Assembly: GCF_003024525.3 (NCBI RefSeq)
Contig: NZ_CP035934.2
Span: 992,001 to 1,056,000, forward strand
Source of the DNA: Acinetobacter cumulans
GTDB lineage: Bacteria > Pseudomonadota > Gammaproteobacteria > Pseudomonadales > Moraxellaceae
Direction of reading: 5' to 3'
Length of the DNA stretch: 64,000 nucleotides
Shown: piece by piece, positions 47,151 to 57,256 of the stretch
How the letters are laid out: the number at the start of each line of letters is the position of its first letter
How positions within the stretch are numbered: position 1 is the stretch's first letter
Notes under the pieces: model-generated
What the model was told of the DNA's origin: nothing
Database searches by the model: none
What the model saw: only the letters and a program-made list of their open reading frames with translations
Translations under genes and position numbers: made by a program

Positions 47151-47329
47151 GGAAAGAATAAACGATTTAAAGACGCTTCAATATAAAACAATTTTTACAC
47201 GGATGAGCAATTTTTTATTCGCCAATTGAATGATCTAGGCTAAAAAGCAAAACACAATGAAAGATATTTCCCTTTTTATAAGCTGAATATGAGAAAATAC
47301 TGCTTTAAGAATTTTTGTAAAGGCAGTGT

Positions 47330-47836
47330 ATGGCTGGTCAATCTCCTGAATCTTTAAGCGATATCGAAATTTTAGATATTTTAACATCGATGAAAAGTGA
47401 TGTTTTAAATACTGAGGCTGCGCAAATTATCCGTAATGGGGGTAAAGCAGGCCGTCAAGAATCGCATAAGCAGGCATTGGTCGCACTCAACCAGTCTTTT
47501 GAAGATAAATTTGTTGAAGCGGTAACTTTGGCTTTAAATCTTAATGAAGCACAAAGTAAAAAAATTCGTTATAAAAAAGACCGTATCCGTATTTTAAAAG
47601 TGCGTGGTATTGATTATATGGCTGTAGATGGTGCTGAAACAGCTCAGGTGTTGTCACAAGTTGCTCAAGCTATTCTGCGTGAAGACGCAACAGTAACGCA
47701 TGATTTGCATAATATTTTCCCATTCTGGAAAGAAGGCTGGCCAATGGTTCAGTTTGATAATGCCTATGCTATTTTAGAAGATGATATTTCAATTCATTAT
47801 CAAGCACTTTTGGATGCGTTAATCAGTAAACACTGA
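47330..47836 (+). CDS. Conserved hypothetical soluble protein
   Basis: A 168-residue soluble protein without signal peptide or membrane segment. It begins SPESLSDIEILDILTSMKSD, has a conserved-looking basic segment (KKIRYKKDRIRILKVRGIDY) and ends with NIFPFWKEGWPMVQFDNAYA. I do not recognise a family. AAAGGCAGTGT is a weak ribosome site before ATG. It is monocistronic with a strong terminator at 47852-47881. Confidence 0.65.
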   Translation: MAGQSPESLSDIEILDILTSMKSDVLNTEAAQIIRNGGKAGRQESHKQALVALNQSFEDKFVEAVTLALNLNEAQSKKIRYKKDRIRILKVRGIDYMAVDGAETAQVLSQVAQAILREDATVTHDLHNIFPFWKEGWPMVQFDNAYAILEDDISIHYQALLDALISKH

Positions 47837-47851
47837 TATGTATGTAGCCAC

Positions 47852-47881
47852 AAAAAAAAGCGCCTTTTGGCGCTTTTTTTT
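47852..47881. terminator. Bidirectional intrinsic terminator
   Basis: AAAAAAAAGCGCC and GGCGCTTTTTTTT arms between convergent genes. Confidence 0.9.
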
Positions 47882-47918
47882 GTGGTTATTTTTGAATAAT
47901 GTACAGAATATATCGCGT

Positions 47919-49259
47919 TTAGCTAATGGATGAATAAAACGGGAACATGCCAAAAACTAAGCCAGATACCAGCATAACCAAACAAGTGATAATAGCCCAA
48001 AGAATCGTAAAGCGTTGATGTTGACCAAATTCAATCCCTGCTAAGCCACAGAGTAAATAAGTTGAAGGAACCAGTGGCGAAAGTAGGTGTACGGGTTGCC
48101 CGACAATGGATGCACGTGCCATTTCGACAGGTTCAATACCATAGTGCATGGCAGCATCAGATAAAATTGGTAGTACCCCATAATAAAATGCATCATTCGA
48201 CATAAAAAAGGTCATAGGCATACTAATGACCGCTGTAATAGGTGCTAAGTAGGGGCCCATGCTGGTTGGAATAATGGCGACCAATTCTTTAGACATTGCT
48301 TCGACCATACCTGTACCAGCCAAAATACCGGTAAAAATGCCTGCAGCAAAAATAATCCCTACGACATTGAGCGCACTTCCTGCATGGTGTGCGACCAATT
48401 GTTTTTGCATGTCAATTTGGCGGTAATTAACTACCAGTGCAATACATAATGCCACCATAAATAAAATAGGCATAGGTAGTACATTCATGACTAAACAAAC
48501 CATGAGTGCAACAGTAAGCAAGCCATTAAACCAACGTAGATGTGCACGATTTGCTTCGGGATTTGTCGAAATTTGGATATTGTCGCCATGGCTAATATCG
48601 AGTTCTATAACGCCTAAGCGTTTACGTTCCATACGGCCATACATATAACCTAAGAAATACACCCAAGCTATTGCAAACAGCATGGGTAAAACCATCGGAA
48701 TGAAGACATCGCTAGGATCAACATGTAAAGCACTGGTTGCACGTGCGGTAGGACCACCCCACGGTGTTAAGTTCATAATGCCACTCGAGAGCATCATCAG
48801 GCAGGCCATAATTAGTGGGCTCATATCGAGACGACGATACAAGGGAAGCATGGCTGCCACACAAATCATATAAGTTGTTGAGCCATCACCATCTAGCGAC
48901 ACAATAATAGTAAGGGTAATAGTGCCTAAGACGACTTTAAGTGGATCACCTTTAACCAAACGTAAAATAAACTTAACTGAGGGATCAAATAATCCTGTAT
49001 CAATCATAATGGCAAAATACAGAATCGCGAATAACAGCATAATCCCCGTTGGCGCTAATTTTTTAACGCCTTCAAGCATCATTTCGCCAATTTCATGAAT
49101 TTGAATATGAGCAAGGCTGTCGAAATAAAAACCCATTAACCATGCAAGAAGTGCAAACAATAGGGGAATTAGGGTGAGTGCGACGAGTGGACTCATTCGG
49201 CGAGACATAATCAAATACATAAAGCAGATGATCATGCCAAGGCCAAGTAGCGTTAACAT
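47919..49259 (-). CDS. CitMHS family citrate/metal complex transporter
   Basis: A 446-residue polytopic membrane protein with about 12 hydrophobic segments. The CitMHS pattern is seen in FDPSVKFILRLVKGDPLKVV, TLTIIVSLDGDGSTTYMICV and GIMNLTPWGGPTARATSALH, the last two close to the substrate site. Members take up citrate complexed with magnesium or calcium, with protons. Which cation applies is not readable. The gene is monocistronic. No two-component system is next to it, unlike in Bacillus. Confidence 0.9.
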   Translation of the reverse strand: MLTLLGLGMIICFMYLIMSRRMSPLVALTLIPLLFALLAWLMGFYFDSLAHIQIHEIGEMMLEGVKKLAPTGIMLLFAILYFAIMIDTGLFDPSVKFILRLVKGDPLKVVLGTITLTIIVSLDGDGSTTYMICVAAMLPLYRRLDMSPLIMACLMMLSSGIMNLTPWGGPTARATSALHVDPSDVFIPMVLPMLFAIAWVYFLGYMYGRMERKRLGVIELDISHGDNIQISTNPEANRAHLRWFNGLLTVALMVCLVMNVLPMPILFMVALCIALVVNYRQIDMQKQLVAHHAGSALNVVGIIFAAGIFTGILAGTGMVEAMSKELVAIIPTSMGPYLAPITAVISMPMTFFMSNDAFYYGVLPILSDAAMHYGIEPVEMARASIVGQPVHLLSPLVPSTYLLCGLAGIEFGQHQRFTILWAIITCLVMLVSGLVFGMFPFYSSIS

Positions 49260-49552
49260 GGTTTTTCAATCCTTTGAGTTTTTATTCATGAGGGCTTTCA
49301 AAGCGCTCATGGAGGATATAAAAAAAACAACAGGGGCAAAACTATGTAATTAAAATGTGAATTTCATCATTATTTTTTGAAAAAATAAAATCAATAAAAC
49401 AAAAGCTTAGTTGATTGAAAAATCATGTGATTGAGGCTGTGGAATTTTATAATGTAAGTCATTGTAATTTAAATAAACACAACCATAAGTGCTTTGATGT
49501 AGTTTGGTAACTAAGATGGATGATGTTGTGGCTACATAAAGCATCTTAATGG

Positions 49553-49837
49553 CTAATCATGCAGCCAAAAACGAAAGATAAAGCGAATAGGAAACATAAA
49601 CAGACGCCACCAAAAGATGAGTGGATCAAAGAGCATTGAATCCCAGCCCATTTGCATCGTTTGGTCGTAATTTCTGCGCTTTCGACTGTTATGACTTGGA
49701 ACGACTAACCAAGAACAAATAAATAGGATTACCGCAAAAATTAAATATAAGGGTTGGGGCTGAACCGCAAAAAAGCGGTAAATTAAATACACTGCAGAAT
49801 AAAAACTAAAGCAGGCGATTAAAGCATGTATCGACAT
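49553..49837 (-). CDS. Small membrane protein, unknown function
   Basis: A 94-residue protein with two N-terminal hydrophobic helices (ALIACFSFYSAVYLIYRFF and LYLIFAVILFICSWLVVP), a basic loop (SHNSRKRRNYD), and an aromatic C-terminal segment (FDPLIFWWRLFMFPIRFIFR). I do not recognise a family. GAGGT (49842-ish) is a ribosome site before ATG. It lies 84 bp downstream of the CNNM/CorC-type gene on the same strand and may be its co-transcribed partner. Confidence 0.55.
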   Translation of the reverse strand: MSIHALIACFSFYSAVYLIYRFFAVQPQPLYLIFAVILFICSWLVVPSHNSRKRRNYDQTMQMGWDSMLFDPLIFWWRLFMFPIRFIFRFWLHD

Positions 49838-49921
49838 GAGGTAAATCCGTTATTTTTTATTGTTTTGTCTTTTGTGGTTGAAGTTGTAGGGCACGCTTGT
49901 GCCCTACATTCAATCATTTAT

Positions 49922-51247
49922 TTAACTTGTTGCTTCTTCAGGTGGTACTTCGGATTGCTCTAATAAGCGCGTTACCAGTAATTGGTCAATTTTAAAATGA
50001 TCGACATCGACCACTTCGAATTTATAACCACCATAAATGACTGCATCAGCAGGGCGTGGAATTTTGCGAAGCTTATACATCATAAAGCCCGCTAAGGTTT
50101 CATAATTGTCTGTATCTGGCATTTCATCAATCGCTAGCGCATGCATCATGTCTTCGATTGGTGTGCTACCTTCAATCAGCCATGAATTATTATCACGTTT
50201 AATAATTTGCTGATCTTCCTCAATTGGCGTAACCCAATCACCCATTACCGTAATCATGATATCTGACAAGGTAATTACACCAACGACCAGCGCATATTCA
50301 TTAATAACGACCGCAAATTTCTCTTTGGTGGAACGGAAACGGTCGAGTAATTCAGACAGTGTGAGCGTATCTGGAATGGTGAGTACATTACGAATGGTAT
50401 TTTCGTTTAATTGTAAAAGGGATTGATTATTGAGGATACGAACCAAAATATCTTTGGCATCAACATAACCAATCACATCGTCAATATTTTCACTGCAGAC
50501 TAAAAATTTAGAATAAGGATATTCTGCCAGCTTTTGACGAATACTCGATTCAGATTCCTTGAGGGTAAAATACACCACGTTTTCACGGGTCGTCATACTT
50601 GAAGGGACGTTACGTTCTTCGAGTTCAAATACATTTTCAATGAAATGATGTTCTTGTTTTTGCAGAACGCCAGCTTGTGCGCCAGCATCCATCACTGCTG
50701 AAATATCATCAAAGGTAATATTGTCGTCGCGGGTGGTGTTCACTTTAAATAAGCGGAACAGCATATTGGCAATGGCATTGATAAACCATGCCAATGGTCT
50801 GCAGACCACAATGAAGACTTGAATCGGGTTAATCACAGAAACCGCGATTTTTTCAGGTGCAATCATTGCCAAACGTTTTGGCATGAGGTCTGCAAATAAA
50901 ATAAATAAAGAAGTAACTAATGTGAAAGACAAGGCAAAGCTAATACTTTCCGTCCACGGGCCATGATAAAAGCGTGCAACCATGTCATAGAAATAAGGGC
51001 GAAATGCACCTTCACCCAAAATACCGCCGAGAATTGCGACTGCATTTAGGCCAATTTGCGAGGCAGCAAAGAAATCTGCTGAATTTTCTTGTAAATCGAG
51101 CACTTTCTGAGCACGCTCATCGCCCGATTCTGCCAAGATTTTTAATTTAACTTTACGTGCACCGGCAAGGGCGATTTCAGTTAAAGATAAAAAACCAGCT
51201 CCCGCAATAAGGATGACGATGATTAGGATGTTTTGGAAGAGGCTCAC
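49922..51247 (-). CDS. CNNM/CorC-type membrane protein (hemolysin family, TlyC-like)
   Basis: A 441-residue protein. The N-terminal DUF21 membrane domain has several helices (LIIVILIAGAGFLSLTEIAL and FADLMPKRLAMIAPEKIAVS). A CBS pair follows (SMTTRENVVYFTLKESESSI to VITLSDIMITVMGDW). A CorC_HlyC domain ends the protein. The family is linked to magnesium or cobalt efflux and only by name to haemolysis. It is probably the magnesium-handling partner of a pathway that also uses MgtE, which lies 10 kb away. Confidence 0.88.
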   Translation of the reverse strand: MSLFQNILIIVILIAGAGFLSLTEIALAGARKVKLKILAESGDERAQKVLDLQENSADFFAASQIGLNAVAILGGILGEGAFRPYFYDMVARFYHGPWTESISFALSFTLVTSLFILFADLMPKRLAMIAPEKIAVSVINPIQVFIVVCRPLAWFINAIANMLFRLFKVNTTRDDNITFDDISAVMDAGAQAGVLQKQEHHFIENVFELEERNVPSSMTTRENVVYFTLKESESSIRQKLAEYPYSKFLVCSENIDDVIGYVDAKDILVRILNNQSLLQLNENTIRNVLTIPDTLTLSELLDRFRSTKEKFAVVINEYALVVGVITLSDIMITVMGDWVTPIEEDQQIIKRDNNSWLIEGSTPIEDMMHALAIDEMPDTDNYETLAGFMMYKLRKIPRPADAVIYGGYKFEVVDVDHFKIDQLLVTRLLEQSEVPPEEATS

Positions 51248-51373
51248 TGAGGCACCTGTGGATCATCATTATTTTGAATATTTTTAACATAAAAAAACTC
51301 AAGGAGATCAGTTTAATGATTTCCTCGAGTTCTAGTATAAGCTTAAAAAAGAAGAATTTAAGAAAATTTATGT

Positions 51374-52363
51374 TTAATAATGAGAAAATTGAGAGTTATT
51401 CATTAAAAATTCACGGTTTTCTTCTTCAATCATTTGGCGTGCAACATACAAAATAAGCTGACGTAACCAGCGATGTGCAGGGTGATGATGTAATAAAGGA
51501 CACCAAGCCATTTTTAATTCAAATTCTGGAATATAAAATGGTGGGTCTTTAATCAGTAAGTTTTGGCTTTTTGCTTGAAGGCGCGCAATACGTGTCGGTA
51601 GGGTCGCAACTAAATCAACATTGGAAGCCAATAGCCCAGGCATTTGATAATGACGTGTAAATACAGAAATTTTACGCTTTTGACCAATACGTTCTAAGGC
51701 TTGGTCAATCCAACCTAAGCCTGCTTGCTTTTCTGGATTGACACCAAAGCCAACGCCCATACCTGTTTTAGATACCCAGATATGTTGAGCATCTAAATAG
51801 CTTTTTAAATTGAGGTTGTTTGCAGCAGGGTGTTTACCATTGAGTAAGCAAGAAAAGCTGTCACGCCAAACTAAAACTTGGTGAAAACTTTGCGGTATTT
51901 CATTAAAACGGTTAATTGCAAGATCGACCTTACCTTGTTCCATATCACGATAAGACACATCACTTGGTGTTAAAAAGTCGAGTACGACATTTGGTGCTTC
52001 TGAGCGGAGTGCTTTGACTAAGCGAGGTACTAAAGTCGCTTCGGCATAGTCAGAAGTCATAATGCGAAAAACGCGATTCGATGTATAAGGTCGGAATTCA
52101 GTACGTGGTTCCAAAATCATCGAGAGATCAGAAAGCGCATCGCGAATACGCGGTTGTAATTCTAAGGCGCGTTCTGTCGGGGTCATACCTTCAGAAGAAC
52201 GAATCAAAAGCGGATCATTAAATAAATTACGTAGACGACGTAAAATATTACTCATTGCAGGTTGGGTTACGCCTAATTGTTCTGCAGCACGCGTTACATT
52301 TTTTTCACGAAGTAGCACGTCAAGGTAAATGAGTAGATTAAGATCGACACGCTCCAGATTCAT
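51374..52363 (-). CDS. LysR family transcriptional regulator
   Basis: A 329-residue regulator. The N-terminal winged helix reads LNLLIYLDVLLREKNVTRAA and EQLGVTQPAMSNILRRLRNL. The LysR substrate-binding domain follows, with the usual RVFRIMTSDYAEATLVPRLV start. The pattern is that of the NodD/LinR-like or PcaQ-like group with unknown ligand. It lies divergent from aceA across a 645-bp interval, so it could regulate aceA, but this is inference from position only. Confidence 0.9.
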   Translation of the reverse strand: MNLERVDLNLLIYLDVLLREKNVTRAAEQLGVTQPAMSNILRRLRNLFNDPLLIRSSEGMTPTERALELQPRIRDALSDLSMILEPRTEFRPYTSNRVFRIMTSDYAEATLVPRLVKALRSEAPNVVLDFLTPSDVSYRDMEQGKVDLAINRFNEIPQSFHQVLVWRDSFSCLLNGKHPAANNLNLKSYLDAQHIWVSKTGMGVGFGVNPEKQAGLGWIDQALERIGQKRKISVFTRHYQMPGLLASNVDLVATLPTRIARLQAKSQNLLIKDPPFYIPEFELKMAWCPLLHHHPAHRWLRQLILYVARQMIEEENREFLMNNSQFSHY

Positions 52364-53008
52364 AAAATAAATACCGAAAATAAAATCATGAAATTATTTT
52401 GATTATGCCATAAGCCATCCGCCTTGTGTAATAAACTGATGAAAAAAAAGACGTCCAATTGCAGGCTAAAAAATACAGTTAGCCTAATAAATTCAACTGT
52501 TCCGCGAGGGCATGAGCGCTACATAGCGTCTTAAAGAAGATAAAAATTCGCATTCACATGTGAATATGAACAGGAATATTTAATACTTATTTTTACTGAT
52601 GAAATTAGCATTTAAAAGCTAAAAACAAACCGCTCAGTTAAGTTAAAAAGTGTTGTGATTTTGATCAAATTTGCCAATTTTTAGTAAAAAATCACACTTT
52701 TAAAGCCTTTCAAGACTTAAGTCTAATGAATAAAAAGAAAACAACTTGGGTGAAAAGTAAACTAAAAATAAATTATATAAATTATTTAAAAATAATAACT
52801 TATATAATTTTGGTTAAAATATATTTAGACTTTGATCTACCCATTTTTTAAATAAATATCGAAAATTAATACAGAATATTGGATTAATTTTATTGGCCAA
52901 TCTAATCTAAGTTCATCGAAACGAAGCGCTCTAAATCTGAACAATAAATTGAGGGTATGATTTTAGCCATTCGTTTGGGAAATCCTAATATTATTACAGG
53001 AAAATATC
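52364..53008. promoter_or_regulatory. Long AT-rich interval upstream of aceA
   Basis: This 645-bp interval holds no convincing gene. An 11-bp perfect inverted repeat (AAATTATATAA at 52770-52780 and TTATATAATTT at 52800-52810, 19-nt spacer) stands about 200 bp before aceA. The region is unusually long and AT-rich for this window, as expected of a control region with several regulator sites. AGGAAAAT is the ribosome site of aceA. Confidence 0.5.
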
Positions 53009-54613
53009 ATGACTACATATTTATCAGCGATTGATGCAATCCGCGAATTAAAAGCAAAATTCGGTGCAACATGGCGCGACATCAGCCCAGAAGATGCTGC
53101 ACGCATGCAACTGCAAAACCGTTTCAAAACTGGTTTAGACATCGCGAAATACACAGCTGCAATTATGCGTCGTGATATGGCTGCATACGATGCAGACTCT
53201 AGCAAATACACTCAATCACTAGGTTGCTGGCACGGTTTCATCGCACAGCAAAAAATGATTGCGAACAAAAAATACTTCGGTACTACAGAACGTCGCTATA
53301 TCTACCTTTCTGGTTGGATGGTTGCTGCGCTTCGTTCAGAATTCGGTCCACTTCCTGACCAATCTATGCACGAAAAAACTTCAGTACCTGCATTGATCGA
53401 AGAAATCTACACTTTCCTTCGTCAAGCTGACGCTAAAGAATTAAACGACTTGTTCCGTGCGCTTAAAAAAGCAAACGAAGCTGGTGATACTGCTAAAGCT
53501 GCTGAAATCACTGCTCAAATCGACGGTTTCCAAACTCACGTTGTGCCAATTATTGCGGACATCGACGCAGGTTTCGGTAACGAAGAAGCAACTTACTTAC
53601 TAGCTAAGAAAATGATCGAAGCGGGTGCTTGTGCACTTCAAATCGAAAACCAAGTATCTGATGCTAAACAATGTGGTCACCAAGCTGGTAAAGTAACAGT
53701 TCCACACGAAGACTTCATCGCGAAAATCCACGCTCTTCGCTATGCATTCTTAGAAATGGGTCTTGACGACGGTATCATCGTTGCTCGTACTGACTCTGAA
53801 GGCGCTGACTTGACTCAAAAAATCCCAGTGGTTAAAGAGCCAGGCGACATCGCTTCTCAATACATCAGCTACTTAGATACTACTGAAATCGACATTTCAG
53901 AAGCTCAAGAAGACGAAATCCTAATCAAGCGTAACGGTAAACTTCACCGTCCAAAACGTCTTGCTTCTGGCTTGTACCAATTCCGTCCAGACACGCAAAT
54001 CGACCGCGTTGTACTTGACTGTGTATCTAGCCTTCAAAACGGTGCGGACCTTCTTTGGATCGAAACTGCGACTCCAAACGTTGAAGAAATCGCTCACATG
54101 GTTAACCGTGTTAAAGAAACAGTTCCAAATGCTAAGCTTGTTTACAACAACTCGCCTTCATTCAACTGGACTTTAAACTTCCGTCAACAAGCTTACGACC
54201 GTTGGGTTGCTGAAGGTAAAGACGTTTCTGCTTACGACCGCGCTAAACTAATGAGCGCTGAGTACGATGCGACTGAATTAGCTGCTGATGCTGACGAAAA
54301 AGTACGTACATTCCAAGCAGATGCTTCTCGTGAAGCTGGTGTGTTCCATCACTTGATCACACTTCCGACTTACCACACAGCTGCTCTTTCTACTCACGAG
54401 CTTGCTCAAGGTTACTTCGGTTCTGAAGGTATGTTGGCTTATGTTGCTGGCGTACAGCGTAAAGAAATCCGTGGCGGTATCGCTTGTGTTAAACACCAAG
54501 CAATGGCTGGTTCGGACATCGGTGATGACCACAAAGAGATCTTCTCTGGTGACAACGCTCTTAAAGCACACGATGATGCTAAAAACACAATGAACCAATT
54601 CGCTGCTCACTAA
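53009..54613 (+). CDS. aceA: Isocitrate lyase AceA, large form
   Basis: A 534-residue enzyme that splits isocitrate into succinate and glyoxylate in the glyoxylate shunt, needed for growth on acetate and fatty acids. The catalytic motif is KQCGH with Cys222, in place of KKCGH of the smaller Escherichia coli enzyme, and matches the longer Pseudomonas/Acinetobacter class of about 531 residues. Other signatures are ADIDAGFGNEEATYLLAKKM and VARTDSEGADL. Codon use differs from neighbours: C-ending codons (AAC, GAC, ATC, TTC) dominate, as in very highly expressed genes. Terminator at 54630-54657. Confidence 0.97.
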   Translation: MTTYLSAIDAIRELKAKFGATWRDISPEDAARMQLQNRFKTGLDIAKYTAAIMRRDMAAYDADSSKYTQSLGCWHGFIAQQKMIANKKYFGTTERRYIYLSGWMVAALRSEFGPLPDQSMHEKTSVPALIEEIYTFLRQADAKELNDLFRALKKANEAGDTAKAAEITAQIDGFQTHVVPIIADIDAGFGNEEATYLLAKKMIEAGACALQIENQVSDAKQCGHQAGKVTVPHEDFIAKIHALRYAFLEMGLDDGIIVARTDSEGADLTQKIPVVKEPGDIASQYISYLDTTEIDISEAQEDEILIKRNGKLHRPKRLASGLYQFRPDTQIDRVVLDCVSSLQNGADLLWIETATPNVEEIAHMVNRVKETVPNAKLVYNNSPSFNWTLNFRQQAYDRWVAEGKDVSAYDRAKLMSAEYDATELAADADEKVRTFQADASREAGVFHHLITLPTYHTAALSTHELAQGYFGSEGMLAYVAGVQRKEIRGGIACVKHQAMAGSDIGDDHKEIFSGDNALKAHDDAKNTMNQFAAH

Positions 54614-54629
54614 GCACTGAACTGATTCG

Positions 54630-54657
54630 AAAAACCCAGCATAAGCTGGGTTTTTTT
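54630..54657 (+). terminator. aceA terminator
   Basis: AAAAACCCAGC and GCTGGGTTTTT arms, then Ts. Confidence 0.85.
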
Positions 54658-54697
54658 ATTCCTATTACTTAGTTATTTAAGTCAAAAATATATACAT

Positions 54698-54725
54698 AAA
54701 AAAAGCAGGCTTTGGCCCGCTTTTT
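54698..54725 (-). terminator. dgkA terminator
   Basis: AAAAAGCAGGC and GCCCGCTTTTT arms, with one mismatch, followed on the minus strand by T-rich sequence. Confidence 0.65.
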
Positions 54726-54767
54726 ATTGATTATTCGCATTAGTCTTGCACTATATTTATAGAGTAT

Positions 54768-55151
54768 TTAGCTTTGATTTGGCCAAAGAATAATGAGCCA
54801 AGTAAAGAAAATAATGGCTAATGCGACAAATTGTGCAGCACTGCCCATATCTTTGGCATTTTTAGAAAGGGGGTGTTTATCTAAAGAAACCCGATCTACA
54901 ACAGCTTCAATTGCAGAGTTAAATAACTCAACAATAAGTGCAAACAAGCAGACCGCAATCATCAGGGCATGTTCTGCACGACTCACCTGAAGAAAACAGC
55001 TGATTGGAATAAGGATCGCATTTATCAACACGATTTGTCGAAATGCGGCTTCATTTTGAAATGCGGCTTTAAAACCAGCGATAGAATATTGAGTTGCGTT
55101 TAAAATACGCTTAACGCCAGTTTTGCCTTTGTATGGGGAATAGCTACTCAT
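54768..55151 (-). CDS. dgkA: Diacylglycerol kinase DgkA
   Basis: A 127-residue inner-membrane enzyme with three hydrophobic segments that phosphorylates diacylglycerol to phosphatidic acid, recycling lipid from membrane-derived oligosaccharide or lipid A modification. The catalytic segment is IVELFNSAIEAVVDRVSLDK with its glutamates. The E. coli enzyme has 122 residues. A basic N-terminus (KGKTGVKRILNATQYSIAGF) precedes the first amphipathic helix. It is monocistronic, convergent with aceA. Confidence 0.95.
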   Translation of the reverse strand: MSSYSPYKGKTGVKRILNATQYSIAGFKAAFQNEAAFRQIVLINAILIPISCFLQVSRAEHALMIAVCLFALIVELFNSAIEAVVDRVSLDKHPLSKNAKDMGSAAQFVALAIIFFTWLIILWPNQS

Positions 55152-55409
55152 GTGTCATGGTGAAAGTTTTATATTTCATTCATTTTATGAGGCATAACTT
55201 AAATGTGACTGAAAATTGAGTAAGACAATTACACTAAAACACATGCTTTTAGCAGTAAATTTAAAATTTAATGTGATTAAAGTCAGTTTAAGACTTAAAA
55301 AATGCATAAAAATCAGGCAAAATTGCCGCACAAAATTCCTATAACGACATTGAATAATAAGATTACTACTTCAGTTTAGATTGAGGTAGCGTTTTGATAA
55401 GGCAGTACC

Positions 55410-57167
55410 ATGAAAAATAATATATTCCTCATCCTATTGGCTTGTTTGACTTTTCAGGCCAATGCCACCGAAGTGCAACCTACAACAGCGACAGTCGTCA
55501 ATGAAGCACTGACTGAGCAAGGTTATTTTGCATTTAACTTTGGTGAATATAAAGTGATTGCGCTACGTGATGGCTCGATTGATCTAAAAGGAAGTTTGTT
55601 TAATAAAAATCTGAGCCCAGAAGAGGTACAACAAGTTTTTGCAAAAGCCAACTTGTCTCAATCCCAGTATTTGCCTACCAGTGTCAATGCGTTTTTAATT
55701 GATGATCGTCACGGTAATTTAACCCTTGTAGATAATGGTGCAGGGAGTTGTATGGGCGATAAACTCGGTGCGATGGCCACGAATATTCAGGCAGCAGGTT
55801 ATAAACTATCGCATATTAATAGCATAATGCTGACGCATTTACATTTAGATCATGTATGTGGTTTGACGCAAAATAATGTCGCTGTTTTTCCACTCGCGAC
55901 GGTATATGTGAGTGAGCCCGAGCTTGCTTTTTGGTCGGCAGAGCAAGTTCCGCAAAGTGTTGCAGAAGACAAGCGAGCAAATTATCAAGCTACAGCAGCG
56001 CAAATTAAGGCGGTATTGGCACCTTATCAGTTGTCTAAAAGTTTAAGGACATTTAAAGCAGGTTCAGATATTAATGGCATAGAGGTTATACAAAGCGCTG
56101 GACATACACCTGGGCATTATTCTTATTTGTTAAAGAGCCAAAATAAGGCATTGGTCTTTGTTGGTGATATTGTCCATTCGCATACTTTACAGTTTATTGA
56201 ACCTAAACTTTCGGTTGATTTTGATACTGATCCTGTACAGGCCAGTCACACACGTGAATCATTATTTGCACAGTATGCACAGGCTCATACTTGGATTGCT
56301 GCACCGCATTTGCCTTTTCCTGGGGTGGGTGAAATTGTAGAACTTAGTACTGGTCATTATGAGTGGAAGCCTTTAGGCTCACCTGCAACACCTGCAACAC
56401 CTGCAACACCTGCAACACCTGCAACACCTGCAACACCTGCAACACCTGCAACACCTGCAACACCTGCAACACCTGCAACACCTGCAACACCTGCAACACC
56501 TGCAACACCTGCAACACCTGCAACACCTGCAACACCTGCAACACCTGCAACACCTGCAACACCTGCAACACCTGCAACACCTGCAACACCTGCAACACCT
56601 GCAACACCTGCAACACCTGCAACACCTGCAACACCTGCAACACCTGCAACACCTGCAACACCTGCAACACCTGCAACACCTGCAACACCTGCAACACCTG
56701 CAACACCTGCAACACCTGCAACACCTGCAACACCTGCAACACCTGCAACACCTGCAACACCTGCAACACCTGCAACACCTGCAACACCTGCAACACCTGC
56801 AACACCTGCAACACCTGCAACACCTGCAACACCTGCAACACCTGCAACACCTGCAACACCTGCAACACCTGCAACACCTGCAACACCTGTGCAACCGACT
56901 GAAGCTACCGTACAAGCAGTGGCTGCAACCCCAGTAGTAACAGCAGTGAATATGCAAGAACCTGAGCAAGTCGTACAAGCAACATCTACAGTGAAAGCCC
57001 AAGAAGGCAATACTGATCATCCAGCAGCACAGCATTTGAGTGAACCGCATGCTGAAACGCCTCAAGTGAAAGTAGTGACAGCCGACATACAAACAAGAGT
57101 GGAGCCTATCGTTGAGCATGTTGTTGAAGTGGCGCAGAATACGACATCTACAGTACAGCCCAAATGA
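55410..57167 (+). CDS. Exported MBL-fold hydrolase with 55-copy Thr-Pro-Ala tail
   Basis: A 585-residue protein. Residues 1-19 form a signal peptide ending NA/TEV. The metallo-beta-lactamase core (about 35-320) has HLHLDH (143-148), the later [11 protein letters not shown], and [11 protein letters not shown], which fits a two-metal lactonase/phosphotriesterase-like hydrolase (AHL lactonase or parathion hydrolase group). Substrate is unknown. Residues 327-491 are 55 perfect Thr-Pro-Ala repeats, encoded by 55 identical 9-bp units, followed by about 94 Val/Thr/Gln-rich residues. The tail probably forms an extended Pro-rich linker or surface stalk. The core is confident; the tail's role is inference. 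Confidence 0.85.
   Translation: MKNNIFLILLACLTFQANATEVQPTTATVVNEALTEQGYFAFNFGEYKVIALRDGSIDLKGSLFNKNLSPEEVQQVFAKANLSQSQYLPTSVNAFLIDDRHGNLTLVDNGAGSCMGDKLGAMATNIQAAGYKLSHINSIMLTHLHLDHVCGLTQNNVAVFPLATVYVSEPELAFWSAEQVPQSVAEDKRANYQATAAQIKAVLAPYQLSKSLRTFKAGSDINGIEVIQSAGHTPGHYSYLLKSQNKALVFVGDIVHSHTLQFIEPKLSVDFDTDPVQASHTRESLFAQYAQAHTWIAAPHLPFPGVGEIVELSTGHYEWKPLGSPATPATPATPATPATPATPATPATPATPATPATPATPATPATPATPATPATPATPATPATPATPATPATPATPATPATPATPATPATPATPATPATPATPATPATPATPATPATPATPATPATPATPATPATPATPATPATPATPATPATPATPATPATPATPATPATPVQPTEATVQAVAATPVVTAVNMQEPEQVVQATSTVKAQEGNTDHPAAQHLSEPHAETPQVKVVTADIQTRVEPIVEHVVEVAQNTTSTVQPK
56388..56882 (+). repeat. 55 tandem copies of a 9-bp unit (ACACCTGCA)
   Basis: Every unit read in the window is identical, with no silent changes. 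This points to recent expansion by slippage. The unit is three codons, so copy-number change keeps the frame. Every other frame on either strand through the array is also open, which makes spurious ORFs. Confidence 0.97.
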
Positions 57168-57219
57168 TGTCATTGAAGATCATCTTGTCTAAACTGTAGG
57201 TTGATCGGTAGCACATAAG

Positions 57220-57244
57220 AAAAGACGCATTTTGCGTCTTTTTT
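57220..57244. terminator. Bidirectional intrinsic terminator
   Basis: AAAAGACGC and GCGTCTTTT arms between the convergent MBL gene and the RND gene. Confidence 0.85.
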
Positions 57245-57256
57245 ATGTTAGAAACT

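Noticed and set aside
56344..57173. Several long ORFs across the 9-bp repeat array in other frames (Leu-Gln-Val, Gly-Val-Ala, Cys-Asn-Thr and Cys-Arg-Cys repeats)
   Set aside because: The 9-bp unit has no stop in any frame, so these are repeat artefacts. Only the Thr-Pro-Ala frame continues a real protein with signal peptide and MBL core.
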